Assembly (NCBI GenBank): GCA_035252155.1
Contig: DATFDL010000696.1
Span: 1 to 12,140 of the forward strand
Length of the DNA: 12,140 nucleotides
Direction of reading: 5' to 3'
From: JAICLL01 sp035252155
GTDB taxonomy: Bacteria; Planctomycetota; Planctomycetia; Pirellulales; JAICIG01
Shown here: piece by piece, positions 6,402 to 12,140 of the stretch
How positions within the stretch are numbered: the first letter of the stretch is position 1
Layout of the letters: each line of letters begins with the position of its first letter
Translations under genes and position numbers: made by a program
The notes under the pieces: generated by a model
What the model was told of the DNA's origin: nothing
Seen by the model: the letters and a program-made list of their open reading frames with translations, nothing else
Databases searched by the model: none

Positions 6402-7133
6402 ATGCGAATTCCTATCATCCGAGGCGTCATTGACCGGCGAGTTCTGCTCAACTATCGGGCAGATCCGGTCATTCTCGCGCGGCATCTTCCTCGACCTTTT
6501 CGGCCAAAGCTCGTTGGCGGCCTGGGCGTGGCCGGCATCTGCCTGATCCGACTGAAGCACATTCGGCCGCGCGGATTGCCAGCCGCCGTTGGCATATCGT
6601 CGGAGAATGCGGCCCACCGCATTGCCGTCGAATGGGACCAAGATGGCGAAACGTGTGAAGGCGTGTTCATCCCACGCCGCGATTCTTCGTCACGGTTCAA
6701 CGCGCTGGTCGGTGGCAGGTTGTTTCCGGGCGTGCATCACCACAGCACATTCCAGATTCATGAGCATACCGACAGCTACCGGATTGAACTCAACAGTGAC
6801 GACGGTGGCACGCATGTGCTCGTCGATGGGCGGATCGCCGTCGGCCTTCCCGCGACATCCATTTTCACGTCGCTCAATACCGCATCCGACTTCTTCGAGC
6901 GAGGTTCGCTCGGATATTCTGCCACTAGCACGCAGGGCCGCTTCGATGGTCTTGAATTGCGGTGCACTGGCTGGAAGGTAGAGCCGCTCGAAGTAGCAAC
7001 GGTGGAGACCAGCTTCTTCGATGATCGGGGCTTGTTTCCCGCGGGCTCCGTAACATTTGATTCTGCCCTGCTCATGCGTGAGATCGACCACGAGTGGCAC
7101 GCACGAGAGACCCTATGTCGGCCAAGCTGCTGA
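6402..7133 (+). CDS. DUF2071 family protein
   Basis: The 243-residue product matches the DUF2071 (YqjF-like) pattern: an opening VLLNYRADPVILARHLPRPF (14-33) and a central acidic/beta region (AAHRIAVEWDQDGETCEGVF). RRDSSSRFNALVGGRLFPGV (92-111), HSTFQIHE (114-121) and a C-terminal FDSALLMREIDHEW (219-232) follow. The family is thought to share the acetoacetate-decarboxylase-like fold, but no reaction is established and I cannot identify a catalytic lysine here. It has no signal peptide or membrane segment, so it is probably cytoplasmic. The start is supported by GAGGGG 5 nt before the ATG. The gene stands alone after a repeat-filled gap. Confidence 0.82.
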   Translation: MRIPIIRGVIDRRVLLNYRADPVILARHLPRPFRPKLVGGLGVAGICLIRLKHIRPRGLPAAVGISSENAAHRIAVEWDQDGETCEGVFIPRRDSSSRFNALVGGRLFPGVHHHSTFQIHEHTDSYRIELNSDDGGTHVLVDGRIAVGLPATSIFTSLNTASDFFERGSLGYSATSTQGRFDGLELRCTGWKVEPLEVATVETSFFDDRGLFPAGSVTFDSALLMREIDHEWHARETLCRPSC

Positions 7134-7141
7134 TCGAACCC

Positions 7142-7255
7142 ATGCCCCGACGGTTCCAGTTCAGGCCGCCCGCGTGCATCCGCTTGCATCCGTCGGTCCC
7201 GCGGGTCGATAATGCCCGGTGGCTGCCCGATGCGGTCGCTTTCGCTCGCGTCTAA
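7142..7255 (+). pseudogene. Possible remnant echoing the start of the next gene
   Basis: ATGCCCCGACGGTTCCAGTT (7142-7161, plus CAG) matches the first 23 nt of the downstream membrane gene (7260-7282) at 20 of 23 positions, encoding MPRRFQF against MTRRFQF. The similarity then stops and the 37-codon frame continues without a hydrophobic segment to a TAA. It may be a decayed paralogue fragment or partial duplication. A working gene is unlikely. Confidence 0.3.
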
Positions 7256-7259
7256 CCCC

Positions 7260-7523
7260 ATGACTCGACGGTTTCAGTTCAGCTTGAGAACGTTGCTGGT
7301 GGCGATTCTCTTCTTTTCGCTCTCCGCGGCGTCGTTTGCCGCATCTGTCGGAAAGGACGTCTTCTTTCGATCAGAGTTTGCTCTGATGGGCTATGTGCTA
7401 GCGGCCGAGGGGATTGGCTCGTTAGTCATCAGAGGGCGAACCTGGGGAATCGTCTTTGCTTTGGGAGTCGCCATCGTGGCGTACTGCCTTGGCGTCATCA
7501 TCCTTACGCCCACGCGGGATTGA
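7260..7523 (+). CDS. Small membrane protein with RRFQFSLRTLL N-terminus
   Basis: The 87-residue product begins MTRRFQFSLRTLLVAILFFS, a start I recognise as recurrent in planctomycete small membrane proteins. It has about three hydrophobic helices (roughly 11-30, 40-56 and 62-82), with a basic loop IRGRTW between the last two. No catalytic motif is present and the function is unknown. The frame stays open upstream to 7212, but ATG 7260 gives the recognisable N-terminus. No Shine-Dalgarno is visible. The gene lies 126 bp after the DUF2071 gene, with a partial copy of its own 5' end in between. Confidence 0.65.
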   Translation: MTRRFQFSLRTLLVAILFFSLSAASFAASVGKDVFFRSEFALMGYVLAAEGIGSLVIRGRTWGIVFALGVAIVAYCLGVIILTPTRD

Positions 7524-7560
7524 GCCCAAACGGCCGCGCCGCGTTTCGCACGGTCGCGAG

Positions 7561-7577
7561 GCGTTGTATAATAACGC
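7561..7577 (+). promoter_or_regulatory. TATAAT -10 element within a small palindrome
   Basis: A perfect TATAAT (7567-7572) lies 45 nt before the GTG start of the second PQQ-like gene. It is flanked by GCGTT (7561-7565) and AACGC (7573-7577), a 5-bp inverted repeat centred on the -10. At 17-bp spacing the -35 is poor (TTTCGC, 7544-7549). A promoter for the 7617-10997 gene group is likely; an operator role for the palindrome is speculative. Confidence 0.5.
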
Positions 7578-7616
7578 GCCGGATTGCCGCACACTTGTTC
7601 CAAGGATTTCGACACC

Positions 7617-8927
7617 GTGACAAATAGAATTCTCTTCGCTGCCGCGTCGTTGGTGCTCTTCTCAGCGCGATGGGCCATTGCCGCGGATACCACCGGCTGG
7701 CCGTCGTGGCGCGGGCCACGGGCAACCGGCAGTGTGGAAAGGGGAGATTATCCCGTCGAGTTCGGCGCAGACCATTATCTCTGGCGCACGCCGCTGCCGG
7801 GCAAGGGCTGCTCGACGCCCATCGTGCTCAATGGCTCGATCTATCTGACCTCTCCCGCCGATGGCAACGACGCGCTGGTCTGCTACGACCTCGCCGGCGC
7901 CGAGCAATGGCAGGCCGTCTTCGGCAAGGAGAACCCAGGTAAGCATCGCAACGGTTCCGGCAGCAACGCCTCGCCCGTGACCGACGGCAAGGCCGTGTTC
8001 GTCTTCTTCAAGAGCGGCACCTTCGCGGCCGTTGAAACCGACGGGAACGTGCGTTGGAAAACCGACCTCGTGGAGCGTTATGGCAAAGACACCCTGTTCT
8101 GGGATCATGGCACTTCGCCCGTCTTGACGAACAAGTACGTCGTCATGGCGCGCATGCACCAGGGTGAATCGTGGCTGGCGGCCTTCGATAAAGAGACCGG
8201 CGAACTGGCCTGGAAGGTGGCGCGCAATTACTCGACGCCCACCGAATGCGATCACGGCTATACCACGCCGCTGGTCATCGAGCACCAAGGGAAGGAGTCG
8301 ATCCTGGTATGGGGCGCCGAACATCTGACCATTCACAGCACCACCGACGGGCAGGTCTGCTGGTCGTGCGGCAACTTCAATCCCGACAAGAACGCCTTGT
8401 GGCCCGCCATCGCCACGCCCGTGATCGTGGGCGACATGGCGGTGATCGCCTATGGCCGCAACGACAAAGGAAGCCCGCGACTTCATGGCATTCGCCTGAC
8501 CGGCAGCGGCGATGTGACGCAAACCAACCACGTATGGCAGCGAAACGATATTGGCACCTTCGTCCCGACTCCGGCCGTGTACAAGGGCCGCGTGATTCTG
8601 GTCCGCGACCGCGGCCAGGTCGTCCGCATCGACCCCGCCACCGGCGAGACGATCTGCGAGGGGGCTTTTCCCAAGCATCGGACGAATTTTTACGCCTCGC
8701 CGCTGATCGCCGGAGACAAGCTCTACGCGCCGCGCGAGGACGGCACCGTGTTTGTCGCGAGCGTCGCCAACGACCAATTCACGTTGTTGTCTGAGAACAA
8801 CATGGCCGAGTCGATCATCGCTTCGCCCGTTCCCGCCTCAAACGGCATCCTGCTGCGCGGTGAGCAGCATCTGTTCTGTGTGGCCTCAGAGAAATCACCT
8901 CGATCGCAGACGGCCGGCGGAAGGTAG
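7617..8927 (+). CDS. Second secreted PQQ-like beta-propeller protein
   Basis: I prefer GTG 7617 because AAGGA (7602-7606) precedes it by 10 nt and it gives a compact signal peptide: MTNR, hydrophobic core 5-17, cleavage near AIAA/D (23/24). The frame stays open to a TTG at 7584. The 436-residue product begins its mature part TTGWPSWRGPRATGS, the planctomycete counterpart of WPQFRGP. Blade motifs include VCYDLAGAEQW (88-98), LAAFDKETGELAW (187-199) and VVRIDPATGETI (335-346), with repeated SP/TPV loops (ASPV, TSPV, TTPL, ATPV, ASPL). A periplasmic propeller of unknown ligand is expected; no dehydrogenase active site is recognised. It shares architecture but little close sequence with the propeller at 1209-2558, so they are not a recent duplication. 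The next gene starts 15 bp downstream. Confidence 0.88.
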   Translation: MTNRILFAAASLVLFSARWAIAADTTGWPSWRGPRATGSVERGDYPVEFGADHYLWRTPLPGKGCSTPIVLNGSIYLTSPADGNDALVCYDLAGAEQWQAVFGKENPGKHRNGSGSNASPVTDGKAVFVFFKSGTFAAVETDGNVRWKTDLVERYGKDTLFWDHGTSPVLTNKYVVMARMHQGESWLAAFDKETGELAWKVARNYSTPTECDHGYTTPLVIEHQGKESILVWGAEHLTIHSTTDGQVCWSCGNFNPDKNALWPAIATPVIVGDMAVIAYGRNDKGSPRLHGIRLTGSGDVTQTNHVWQRNDIGTFVPTPAVYKGRVILVRDRGQVVRIDPATGETICEGAFPKHRTNFYASPLIAGDKLYAPREDGTVFVASVANDQFTLLSENNMAESIIASPVPASNGILLRGEQHLFCVASEKSPRSQTAGGR

Positions 8928-8942
8928 GGAAAAGAGCAAACC

Positions 8943-10325
8943 ATGACTGCCCGCGCCGCGCTTGTCGTCCTCGTCCTGTTTATCGGCTCGGCCCGGGCGG
9001 AAATCCCGCCCCCGCCGGACGAGCTGTCCAGGGCCTACGACGCTGCCCTCAACGAGCTGCGCGCCGGCAAAGATCGGCAGAGAATCGCCGATGGCCTCAA
9101 GCCCGTGGTCGAGGAGTACCCGGCCAGCGATTACGCGACGGTCGCCGGCGCCTTCCTCGTTGACCTCACTGCTTCGGCCAAGAACCCGCCAACGAGGCCG
9201 GGCGATCCGCCGGAAAAGAGGCTCGCTGACTCCCGCGTGCCGTTCTATCTCCTGAAATACGCCGAGAACTGGGGTGAACCGCTCAAGACGTTTGTGCTAA
9301 AGGAGCCAAACGACGCGGCCGCTCAACTCGTCGCCGCGGACCGCGCCGTCATCGCCCGGCTGATCCCATTGCTCACCGACCGCTCGCCGGCTCGGTCGAA
9401 CGACACAAATCCCTTCGAGTCGATGACTCCACAGCCGCGCGTCTGTGATCTCGCCCTCGCCCTCATCGAATACCATGGGAACGCCCGCTTCCACCACGAC
9501 ACTATCCACGGCGCCTACCTGCACCAACTGCCTGACGCCGAGCGCGAGAAGGTGGCCAAGCGCGTGGCCGAATGGTGGGAGGAAGTGAACGACAAATCGG
9601 TTGCGGCTGGCGTGCGGGCTCAACTCGTGCATGGTCGGTCATATCCCGAGACGGTGTGGATGGCAAAAACCCTTGCCCGGCTTGGCGAGGGGCAGGAGAC
9701 GGACGACCGGGAGTTTGCCCTGAGCTTCTTGAGAGGGATGGTGAACCAGAACCGCCGCCGTCACGTCGGCGCCTATGCGGCGGAAGCACTGGCGGAACTC
9801 GGTGATACGTCTTCGGTGGACGTGTTCTACGACGAGTGGAAGTCGTGGCTTGGTCGGCGTGGACTGATCCACGACTCGAGCATCGCTTTTTACCTGTGCA
9901 AGCACGGCGGGCGGCGCGAATGGGAGCTGCTGCACGCGATCTCCCTGTCGGAGGTCCGCGAGGAGAAGGGAGCCGGGGCCGGGGCGGTATGGGCGTGCGC
10001 CGTCAACAGCGCAGTGGCGGGCGCCAACCCGTATGCCATCCCGATCCTTGGGCTTGCCCTGGACCAGACAGAGAACACCGGCAGCCGCTTGGTCAAAGGT
10101 GGCGCGCAGTCGTTCTCGTATGCGGACACGGCTTGCGAGCAGTTGCAAGAGCAGATCGGAAAGGACTTCGGTTATAAGCGCAACGGCACGTCCGCGGAGC
10201 GGCTCGCGGCGATCAAGAAGGCTCAGGGCTGGTGGCGCGCCGAGGGCAAGGCGAAATACAGCTTCGATTACATCGAACGAGAGATGGTCGCCGGAGGTGC
10301 CCCGCCATCCAGGCCGAAAATGTGA
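8943..10325 (+). CDS. Secreted alpha-helical-repeat (HEAT-like) hypothetical protein
   Basis: The 460-residue product has a short signal peptide (MTARAALVVLVLFIGSARAE, cleavage near 19/20). A long predominantly helical chain follows. Segments such as YPETVWMAKTLARLGEG (234-250) and HVGAYAAEALAELGDTSSVD (274-293) resemble HEAT/armadillo helices. VARKLxxH-like enzymatic motifs are absent, and I do not recognise a named family. Trp/Tyr-rich stretches (KRVAEWWEEV, KKAQGWWRAEG) could form binding surfaces. It probably scaffolds proteins in the periplasm, but that is inference from the fold class. The gene starts 15 bp after the second PQQ-like gene and lies 24 bp before another helical-repeat gene, suggesting one transcript. 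The ATG has only a weak purine-rich site (AGGGAAAAGAG). Confidence 0.75.
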   Translation: MTARAALVVLVLFIGSARAEIPPPPDELSRAYDAALNELRAGKDRQRIADGLKPVVEEYPASDYATVAGAFLVDLTASAKNPPTRPGDPPEKRLADSRVPFYLLKYAENWGEPLKTFVLKEPNDAAAQLVAADRAVIARLIPLLTDRSPARSNDTNPFESMTPQPRVCDLALALIEYHGNARFHHDTIHGAYLHQLPDAEREKVAKRVAEWWEEVNDKSVAAGVRAQLVHGRSYPETVWMAKTLARLGEGQETDDREFALSFLRGMVNQNRRRHVGAYAAEALAELGDTSSVDVFYDEWKSWLGRRGLIHDSSIAFYLCKHGGRREWELLHAISLSEVREEKGAGAGAVWACAVNSAVAGANPYAIPILGLALDQTENTGSRLVKGGAQSFSYADTACEQLQEQIGKDFGYKRNGTSAERLAAIKKAQGWWRAEGKAKYSFDYIEREMVAGGAPPSRPKM

Positions 10326-10349
10326 CGCCACACCACCGCACATCGAGCA

Positions 10350-10997
10350 ATGTCAAATCCATGGAAACTACTGAATGAAGCCTTGGCTAAGGCTGGCATA
10401 CCAAGGCAGATAGTTCAACGCGTCAAAGGTTTCGATTTCGAACTCCGCGGGCCAGTCAACATCATTGTGAACACGGGGATCGACGCGACGCCGTATTCGC
10501 GCATCCTCCTGAAATACGCCCCGAGACTCACCGTCCCGAATGAGATTGAGATGGCCGTCCGCTGCATGATGCAGCGAAAGGGTTTTCGGGACGCGGTTCC
10601 CTGGCTCGTCTCGCTCTTTAAGGGTTATCCGTCTAACGGACTCAGCGAGGCGCATTTGTGGGCAGTTGGCCTTGCGATTTACAAGCTCGACGACAAGAGG
10701 TTCTATCGTGAGATCATCTCCATCTGTCGAGACAAGCGCTACATAACCGCGCGTCAAATGCTGATGGGGGTATTAGCGCGGGCCAAAAGCGACGAGGCGT
10801 TTGATGCTCTCGTGTCATGTCTTGGCGATCCGACAGTCCGCGCTCACGCGATTGAAGCTCTCGGTCGCATCGGCCGCAGAGAGGCGATCTCAGTTTTAGA
10901 GCGTCTGGCGGTGCAAAAGGGCCTCTACGAGTACAAAGCAAAGGAAACTGCGCTTCGTCGGCTCCGCCGGGTCGGCAAGAGCGGTAGGCGCGGGTAG
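10350..10997 (+). CDS. HEAT-repeat protein, probably cytoplasmic
   Basis: The 215-residue product has no signal peptide. Residues 1-110 are an unrecognised mixed region (MSNPWKLLNEALAKAGIPRQ). The C-terminal third carries HEAT-like helical pairs: ITARQMLMGVLARAKSDEAF (132-151), then DALVSCLGDPTVRAHAIEAL (152-171), GRIGRREAISVLERLA (172-187) and a basic helix ending RRLRRVGKSGRRG. The pattern D-P-x-V-R-x-x-A-x-x-A-L-G is diagnostic of HEAT/PBS-lyase-type repeats, which usually bind proteins. The partner is unknown. It starts 24 bp after the preceding helical-repeat gene. The start has no strong ribosome site, so translation may be coupled. The basic tail could contact nucleic acid or simply be a charged end. 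Confidence 0.75.
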   Translation: MSNPWKLLNEALAKAGIPRQIVQRVKGFDFELRGPVNIIVNTGIDATPYSRILLKYAPRLTVPNEIEMAVRCMMQRKGFRDAVPWLVSLFKGYPSNGLSEAHLWAVGLAIYKLDDKRFYREIISICRDKRYITARQMLMGVLARAKSDEAFDALVSCLGDPTVRAHAIEALGRIGRREAISVLERLAVQKGLYEYKAKETALRRLRRVGKSGRRG

Positions 10998-11051
10998 CCA
11001 TCCAAACGCACAAGCGCGTGACCACCAGCCCGTCACGACGACCTCCAGTCA

Positions 11052-11078
11052 TGCTACAATAAAATGCGTAACCGGAGG
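11052..11078 (+). promoter_or_regulatory. Extended -10 promoter and strong RBS for the DUF4058 gene
   Basis: TGCTACAAT (11052-11060) is an extended -10 (TG-n-TACAAT) with only a weak -35 (GTCACG at 11032, 3 of 6). CCGGAGGAT follows, with GGAGG at 11074-11078, 6 nt before ATG 11085. Transcription from here would give a leader of roughly 17 nt. This suggests the DUF4058 gene is expressed independently of the upstream group. Confidence 0.5.
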
Positions 11079-11084
11079 ATCCCA

Positions 11085-11807
11085 ATGCCGCTACGCGATC
11101 ACTTCCACACGAACTCAACGGTCCTCAAATGGGAAGCCCTGCATGGCTTTTGGCCAGCGGCCATTGTGGCGAGGCTGAATTCCATTTTGCCCAGGGAATA
11201 CATCGCCCAGCCGCGCGTTCGGTTAGGAACGATGATGGAGATCGACGTTGGGGCACTGGAGCGCGAATCGGGCGATCTTCCTCCCGGCAGAGCTGACGGA
11301 GAAGGAGGCGTTGCGGTTACCGCTTGGGCGCCTGCCGCGCCGGCGATCCTGCTCGACACCGAATTCCCGGAGCCCGATGAATACGAGGTAAACATCTACT
11401 CGCAGGACGAGTTCCGGCTCGTGGCCTCCATCGAACTGGTCAGTCCATCGAACAAGGACCGGCCCGAGAATCGGCGAACGCTGGTCAACAAGTGCGCATC
11501 GCTCTTGAAAAGGGATTTTTGCGTCACGATCGTCGATCCCGTCACCAGTCGAGCGGCCAATCTTTACGGAGAATTGCTGGATGAACTTGGCGCCCCGCGG
11601 ACGGCCGTGTCGCGGAGCGTGATCTACGCGGCAACCTGCCGCGGCCTTCGCAATGGCGTCCGCTGGCGGCTCGAGTCCTGGGAACACAACCTCACCATCG
11701 GCAGCTCACTGCCCAGCCTACCTATCTGGCTTTCGCCGGATTTCATGGTTCCCCTGGAACTGGACGCGACCTACGAGGAGACTTGTCGGTCGTTGCGGAT
11801 TCCCTAA
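11085..11807 (+). CDS. DUF4058 family protein
   Basis: The 240-residue product matches DUF4058: an opening MPLRDHFHTNSTVLKWEALH (1-20) with GFWPAAIVARLNSILPREY (21-39). The core is YEVNIYSQDEFRLVASIELV (100-119) followed by SPSNK (120-124), and the C-terminal pattern is SLPSLPIWLSPDF-VPLELDATYE. The family is common in planctomycetes and cyanobacteria and has no established function. The E-L-V-SPSNK segment (Glu117, Lys124), after acidic residues in MEIDVGALE (51-59), resembles the Uma2/PD-(D/E)XK nuclease core, so nuclease ancestry is possible; this is inference. ATG 11085 is chosen because GGAGG lies 6 nt upstream; an in-frame start at 11064 lacks that support. It is convergent with the DUF1501 gene, 54 bp apart. 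Confidence 0.83.
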   Translation: MPLRDHFHTNSTVLKWEALHGFWPAAIVARLNSILPREYIAQPRVRLGTMMEIDVGALERESGDLPPGRADGEGGVAVTAWAPAAPAILLDTEFPEPDEYEVNIYSQDEFRLVASIELVSPSNKDRPENRRTLVNKCASLLKRDFCVTIVDPVTSRAANLYGELLDELGAPRTAVSRSVIYAATCRGLRNGVRWRLESWEHNLTIGSSLPSLPIWLSPDFMVPLELDATYEETCRSLRIP

Positions 11808-11861
11808 AATTACTCCGGCATCGGCAACCGACAAGAGCATTCCGCTTCCCAATAGCACAGT

Positions 11862-12140
11862 CTATCCGAACAAGTCCTTGATCGGTTGGCCCGTCGTCAA
11901 GGTGCGCGTGAGGCCGCTGGCGTCCTGCGGATTGTTGATGGGAATGTCCAGCGCATGGTAGATGGTCGCAGCCAGTTCCTCGGGGCGGACGGGGTTGTGC
12001 GTCGGGTACTCGCCGTACTTATTCGACTTGCCGTAGACGCGTCCGCCGGCGATGCCCGCTCCGGCCAGGATCGCCGAGAAACACTGCGGCCAGTGCTGGC
12101 GGCCGGGCGGGTCTTGCTTCAGCACGTAGGGCGTGCGGCC
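11862..12140 (-). CDS. DUF1501 family protein, C-terminal part (gene runs off the window)
   Basis: Reading from the window edge, the frame is open and encodes GRTPYVLKQDPPGRQHWPQC, then FSAILAGAGIAGGRVYGKSN, KYGEYPTHNPVRPEELAATI and YHALDI, ending PIKDLFG and TAG at 11862-11864. This is the C-terminal signature of the planctomycete DUF1501 family (sulfatase/alkaline-phosphatase-like fold). These proteins are typically Tat-exported and often paired with a DUF1549/DUF1553 cytochrome-like gene. The N-terminus, signal peptide and any metal ligands lie outside the window. The GTG at 12125 is internal, not a start. Confidence 0.9.
   Translation of the reverse strand, partial: GRTPYVLKQDPPGRQHWPQCFSAILAGAGIAGGRVYGKSNKYGEYPTHNPVRPEELAATIYHALDIPINNPQDASGLTRTLTTGQPIKDLFG

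Noticed and set aside
6206..6451. 81-codon minus-strand frame over the nested repeat.
   Set aside because: It merely translates the palindromic element and the 5' end of the DUF2071 gene.
7662..8777. 371-codon minus-strand frame opposite the second PQQ-like gene.
   Set aside because: Same reasoning: low-complexity antisense shadow of a well-supported gene.

Overview
The window looks like a piece of a planctomycete chromosome (Pirellulales-like). This is inferred from family content only: two secreted PQQ-like beta-propeller proteins, a DUF1501 protein with the GRTPYV...DPPGRQHWP signature, a DUF1080-type jelly-roll protein, DUF2071 and DUF4058 proteins, a small membrane protein starting MTRRFQFSLRTLL, GC-rich DNA, and intergenic gaps with palindromic repeats such as AACCCGAAGCGTAAGCGAGG. 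No rRNA, tRNA, CRISPR array, integrase or transposase is visible. I found no clear new multigene system; the unusual signals are small-scale.

Layout: 1-163 holds a long imperfect inverted repeat. On the minus strand lie a secreted DUF1080-like protein (164-781) and, upstream of it, an unusual small gene (807-1127) whose product joins a HicB-like antitoxin domain to the C-terminal half of a HicA-like toxin. Divergent from these is a PQQ-like propeller (1209-2558), then a strong palindrome, then a small Gly/Tyr/Trp-rich secreted protein (2658-3017) whose Shine-Dalgarno and AUG sit in a perfect 11-bp hairpin. A hybrid sensor histidine kinase (about 3234-5450) follows, with pabA/trpG (5463-6071) 12 bp after it. 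The gap 6072-6401 is a mosaic of palindromic repeats, including a nested 140-bp element. After it come a DUF2071 protein (6402-7133), a 23-nt echo of the next gene's start, and a small membrane protein (7260-7523).

The next plus-strand block has a perfect TATAAT before a second PQQ-like propeller (7617-8927), followed at 15 bp and 24 bp by a secreted helical-repeat protein (8943-10325) and a HEAT-repeat protein (10350-10997): a likely transcription unit. A DUF4058 protein with its own extended -10 and strong RBS (11085-11807) runs convergent with the C-terminus of a DUF1501 gene (11862 to the window edge).

Functionally this is mostly envelope/periplasm-directed proteins of unknown substrate plus one phosphorelay kinase and one amidotransferase subunit. 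Only the latter two have confident biochemical roles.
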